This document shows, one piece after another, positions 51,061 through 60,000 of a stretch of DNA of 60,000 nt. The stretch is from contig WPIO01000004.1 in NCBI GenBank assembly GCA_009760855.2, positions 11,105,501 through 11,165,500 of the forward strand, in the 5' to 3' direction. Every line of letters starts with the position of its first letter. Positions within the stretch are counted from its first letter, which is position 1. The notes under the pieces are model-generated. The model was given only the letters and a program-made list of their open reading frames with translations, made no database searches and was not told where the DNA came from. Origin of the DNA: Cristatella mucedo. Taxonomy: Eukaryota > Bryozoa > Phylactolaemata > Cristatellidae. Made by a program: the position numbers and the translations under genes.

Positions 51061-52784
51061 CCAGATGCATGATGACACATGGCTTCCTCTAAAATGATTC
51101 TGCTACACGCACTTCAGATTTCGATGTCCCTACACTTGTGCTACGGAGGAGCAACTTTTATCTCGCTAGTGCTACTTTTTCCTTTCCAAATGCAGCGCCT
51201 GAATTTCCCTCCTTCAGAGGTTTGTTCTGAATGCCACCGCATCCCTTAAAAGTAAGTCCTGACACAGCAGAGCTGATGATAAACATGTCTTTAATTATCT
51301 GGCTTTACTTTGACTCACTTTTTTTAATCGAATGCTTGGGGGTTCCGGTGAAATTGTTTGGAACGTGGGATGGCTCAAAGGCCCACTGTCGAGGTGCACG
51401 TCCAGGACACATTTGTAAAAAGTCTATCCCAGAAAACATCTCAATTCCACCTTTGAAGAATCTACAAAGAAGCCAATAGAGTAGGTTGGGGACTATCATT
51501 GAGCGTCGACGGTTACCAGTAATTAGATGAAGCCGTCGAGAAAAAATGCTTGGCAGCACGCTGGCCTCCGTGGAGCCTGGCCCTTACAAGCATCTCGCTA
51601 TGCGTTGCGCTTGATCTTCCACAAATAAGGCTTGTTAGAATGAAATATTGCAAGTAAACGGAATAAAAACGAACTAATTTGCTCAAACTTACGGTTCTAT
51701 AACCAAGCCGGCATAGTGTCGGTATCAAGAATTTTCAGGAGCATCACATCCGAACGACTTTCACATGCACATTTGTTAAAGCTGTATTACTTATATTCGC
51801 TTCTTGGCAGGCTGCTTACGAGAAATGTTTGAGGTCTCTGCGAAACTCTGATCAGGGCAACCTGATTTGTCGACACAGGCAGGATCGGCTACGACGTTGC
51901 AGATGAATCTTCTGAGGGTTCACACCGGGTAGGGAGGGCATTTAGTTTTGTCACTTAAGGTATATACACGTTGCCAGACTCAGTCTCTCTTTTAAGTTGT
52001 TAGCTAGATTAAGAGCTACATCCCTGATAGTAAGCCTCTCTGTTCCTTAGGATTCACCAAGCTGTTCTGTCAAGACCGTCACAGGCAGGTGACTTCCACC
52101 TATCGATCTGCTGGGTTCAGGATTATTTTACCACGGCACTGAAGGCACCAAAGCTCCTGTGAAAACGAAAGCCGACTGACCTTATCAGCTTTGTTTATGG
52201 GGCTAAGGATTTGACCTTGCCTGGCAGCGATTGAGGACAGGCTGGCCACGAGATGCAGTCGTAGCTGAAATTCGTAAAAAACTAAGCGCAAGGCGAAAAT
52301 AACAAGTGGTTTAAAAACTAAACCAAGACTCCCAGCCTAGGCGAAAATAGTGTGCATCTGGTCAAGGCCATGCTGTTTTAATCACTACAAGCTCACTGGT
52401 GCCTTGACGGATTACCCCACTGCAGCAGTTAATGTTCTGCTAGCTATCCCCAACGTGGACTCTCTCGAGCTGCATCCCTGATGATGTGGACGATGTGCTA
52501 TGCCAGTAACCACAACCAGCTTAGGAATAGTCCCTTCAGGTCCGAAAGTCTGCTAACCCTCACTCACACCGAGTAAAGCCTCTCTACCTCTTCAAAGCAG
52601 AGACGTATGGCTACCAGGGGCGAGTCTACCTGGTCTGGCAGGGGGCTGAATTACAGAGCAATCAGCTGAGGTCAATCTTTGGGTGTGGGGGACCGATAGG
52701 CCTCTCCACACCAAAAGGACTGCTGGCCTAGACCCAGCTCTACGTTGCTCAACAGATGGCTTACTAATTGTAGCAATTTCCTAC

Positions 52785-52868
52785 AGCAATACAATCAGCA
52801 AATGTAAAGTACCTAGATAGAGATCAACTTCTCTGAGGGCACTATACAAATGTACTATTATTATTAAC
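52785..52868 (+). mobile_element. LINE B 3' tail
   Basis: AGCAAATGTAAAGTACCTAG, CTTCTCTGAGGGCACTATAC, then (ATT)n. Confidence 0.75.
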
Positions 52869-53958
52869 CGAGATAACAGCAAATGTGCATCTGTAAAGCA
52901 ATATTAAGACTTAACATGTCCACGACAGCCAGCCCAAAAAGTTGAGCAAGTAAAGCTGGACGGGACAAGTTGAAATATGACCGCCTGCCCAGGCAAAAGC
53001 TGAGCTAATTTCTAATATCCAATCCCAGCTTTGACAGCAAATGATCTGCTCGTAATTGAGCTGCAATTGTAGCAATTACATAACAGAGATTTAATCTTTG
53101 CATAAACATCTGGTTCTTTCCATTAGATCTGGCCCTTCAGATGCACCACCAAAACACAAAGCTACGATGTATGAATGGGCTTTGGACATGCTAAGTGGAC
53201 ATGCTTGGCACGCAATCATGCTTAGGCACCTTCTAGAAAACCCCTCTGAAAAAACTTGACCAGTGCGAAATTACAAAGCCACACCGAGCGTTTGCCAACA
53301 GACACACCAGATGTAATTGGTCTGGCCCTGCAGACGCACAACTTTTTTTGCATGCCACCAAGCAAGGCTGGGTTTCGAGAGTCAAACAGACGACAGGCAT
53401 TCGCAGTAAATTGAAGCACAGGCTAGCTGTAAGAACTAGAGCAACGGCCAGTCGATTTACAACACCTGCTGATCTGAAAAAAAATCACGAGTTACAAATA
53501 CGTAAAGACCACAGGGCTTTGTGCAGAGACGATGAAGCATGGAGGGAGAAGACATATTAATGCTGATCATGGCAGCTACTAAAGTGTGCCACAGTCAGAT
53601 CCACGAGCCTGCCATGCCTTCCAAACTCCACACAGAGTGGCAGAATCTCCTCTCATGCCGGTCCTTGTCTCGGCTGGTTGCCAACTGCTTGCAATGCCGA
53701 CCAATAAATGGACAGCTTTGCCATGCCGAGAAATTCAACAAGGTGGGGGACGGGATCATCGCCGAAAGTTTATAGTATGCCTACGTCCAAAATAATTGAT
53801 GCCCAAGCAGCTTGCACAGGCGCCGCAGCTCAAGCTGAACGTTTTCAGAGTGGCTCCCGAAGAATGGCAGTTGGATGCCTGGAGCAGCCTGACGCAGTGG
53901 CTCCGTAGGGGTGGCACGATTGTGCAGCACAGCAATGCTCAGAGTCTTTCTTAAGATG

Positions 53959-58824
<4,866 letters not shown>

Positions 58825-59194
58825 TTAAAAAGCATTCAGGTGCCAGGCGTAGCTCGGATGCAGGTCATACACTATAACATGTACATATACAACGATATCA
58901 CGATCGCCACAACACAAAATATGAATGCAAGCGCTCAGCTGCTGAAATTGTGAAGGATCGTGCGTGCGAAGAACGAGTGAAATACGACAAGCTATCAGTC
59001 GAATGCCGAGCATACTCCGTGATCATGCTTTATTAATGGCGATATGGAATACTCTCAAAATCCAAGTAACAGCAATAAACATTGCTTCCAAAATCTACAT
59101 GACTTCTACAAGATCCTCTGGTCACTGTGATTTGCCCCATACCAGAGTAAACTTCGTCATGTCATGCTGACTAATAGTATTGTTGTACAGACAT

Positions 59195-59428
59195 ACTCAA
59201 GATCTATTTATCACGGCATTTAGTGGGTCCATGTGATTCGTCCTTTGTGAGCCTATGTGTGCTGACACTGTGCATGTCACCTCCAACCATGTTATGCTTA
59301 CTGTCATTGAGCTTGCTACCACTAGCCATTCCACCATGCTTCCTTTTCGGCATAAGTAAAGTGCCTAGAAAGAGGTAGAGTTCTCTGGAGGCACTATACA
59401 AATGTATTATTGCTATTATTATTTTTCC
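59195..59428 (+). mobile_element. LINE B 3' end in PRKAA intron
   Basis: CGGCATTTAGTGGGTCCATG through AAGTGCCTAGAAAGAG..TTCTCTGGAGGCACTATACA and (ATT)n. Collinear with 55290-55560. Confidence 0.85.
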
Positions 59429-59897
59429 AGAGGGCGGATCTTGACCTTGCCACTGCTTGCAGTGTCCTGCTGAATAGGCACCCCATCCGACAGGCATCTT
59501 TTGACGGAAGTCACAGCGACAGCCAGGAGCCAAGAAACGTGCCGGCACCCTGACGCAAAGGCAGCCCCGGTCGCCTCAGCATCAGCTGAGGAGAAGAGGA
59601 GCGCTCACCTTCGTGGTGGTGGTCAAGGCGCACAGCGTTCGACGACGGCCGTCGAACGCGATCAGCAACGACAGCAGTCGATGCTCTCTAGCACACACAG
59701 GGCGGCGACCAAAGTACAAAGTCCAAAGAGCCGACAGCTCTTTGTAGCCACCGGGGCGGCTGGGCTGCTGGCTACCCTTATTCACAGGCAGAAGGGGGTG
59801 GCGGCTCAAAGAGGTCCAACCAATTACTAATAGGGTTACAGCCTGCTTTAGAGAGCTGGGCACCTGTTGGCTAGAGATAGTGCCTAGCTCTCTCTCC

Positions 59898-59900
<3 letters not shown>

Positions 59901-59928
<28 letters not shown>

Positions 59929-59932
59929 ACCA
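59901..59932 (+). repeat. (CAG)9-10 trinucleotide repeat
   Basis: Near-pure CAG run, apparently intronic relative to PRKAA. Confidence 0.93.
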
Positions 59933-60000
59933 GCACCAAAGGCAGTGATCGACTACGTCCTCACAGGAAGGACCTCGAAAGCTTCCCCTCTCTCTCTCTC

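Larger units (their letters stand above)
50378..53958. other. Gene-free interval FBXO4-PRKAA
   Basis: Upstream of FBXO4 and downstream of PRKAA. Contains the RT relic at 50880-51060, a G-run near 50804-50812, the LINE B tail at 52785-52868, and otherwise unassigned sequence. No minus-strand AATAAA close to the PRKAA stop was found. Confidence 0.4.

Noticed and set aside
59582-59863. A missing PRKAA exon in the last kilobase
   Set aside because: Translation shows no kinase motifs, and the expected activation-loop codons before LYAG are absent.

Overview
The window is nuclear DNA from an animal, almost certainly a non-vertebrate metazoan. Evidence: spliced genes with introns of 80 bp to 6 kb, metazoan gene content, CR1/L2-type LINEs, tRNA-headed SINEs and very long (CT)n/(GA)n microsatellites. 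The sequence alone does not fix the phylum; the repeat types resemble those of marine invertebrates (spiralians, lancelets, cnidarians). No prokaryotic features, CRISPR arrays or operons were seen.

Four conserved genes were rebuilt exon by exon, with matching splice phase at every junction. (1) A phospholipid phosphatase (PLPP/LPP family), + strand, six exons 7656..25159, 311 aa, complete. (2) Delta-1-pyrroline-5-carboxylate synthase (ALDH18A1/P5CS), - strand, eleven exons 35913..26201, 782 aa, complete. It converges tail-to-tail on PLPP with about 1 kb between the stop codons. (3) The F-box protein FBXO4, - strand, six exons 50377..45368, 359 aa, complete. (4) The AMP-activated kinase catalytic subunit alpha (PRKAA), - strand, nine 3' exons 58810..53959. 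It covers the C-terminal third of the kinase domain and the whole regulatory tail; the N-terminal exons lie beyond the right edge. Two introns (PLPP intron 3 and one PRKAA intron) appear to be GC-AG rather than GT-AG.

Most of the rest is repeats. LINE family A (CR1/Rex-like; 3' end with a GTAAC..GTTAC hairpin) includes one copy with an uninterrupted 629-codon reverse transcriptase at 17300..15411. LINE family B (L2-like) ends in a GCGCC..GGGCGC hairpin followed by (ATT)n. SINE I is a tRNA-like element ending in an ATTT-rich tail. SINE II has a class-II tRNA head and a tail that copies the LINE B hairpin. SINE I and SINE II are repeatedly fused head-to-head in the same arrangement. A complete solo LTR (42241..43579) has inverted ends, a 4-bp target duplication, a TATA-like box, a poly(A) signal and three 122-bp internal repeats.

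Layout: 1-7.6 kb decayed repeats and PLPP upstream DNA; 7.6-25.2 kb PLPP, its introns filled with LINEs and microsatellites; 25.2-26.2 kb convergent 3' ends; 26.2-35.9 kb P5CS; 36-42 kb LINE B copies, a CpG-rich block and SINE composites; 42.2-43.6 kb solo LTR; 43.8-44.0 kb an orphan candidate exon; 45.4-50.4 kb FBXO4; 50.4-53.9 kb gene-free DNA with LINE relics; 54-58.8 kb PRKAA; 58.8-60 kb PRKAA intron. The four genes have unrelated housekeeping roles (lipid signalling, proline/ornithine synthesis, ubiquitin ligation, energy sensing), and nothing suggests they act as a cluster.
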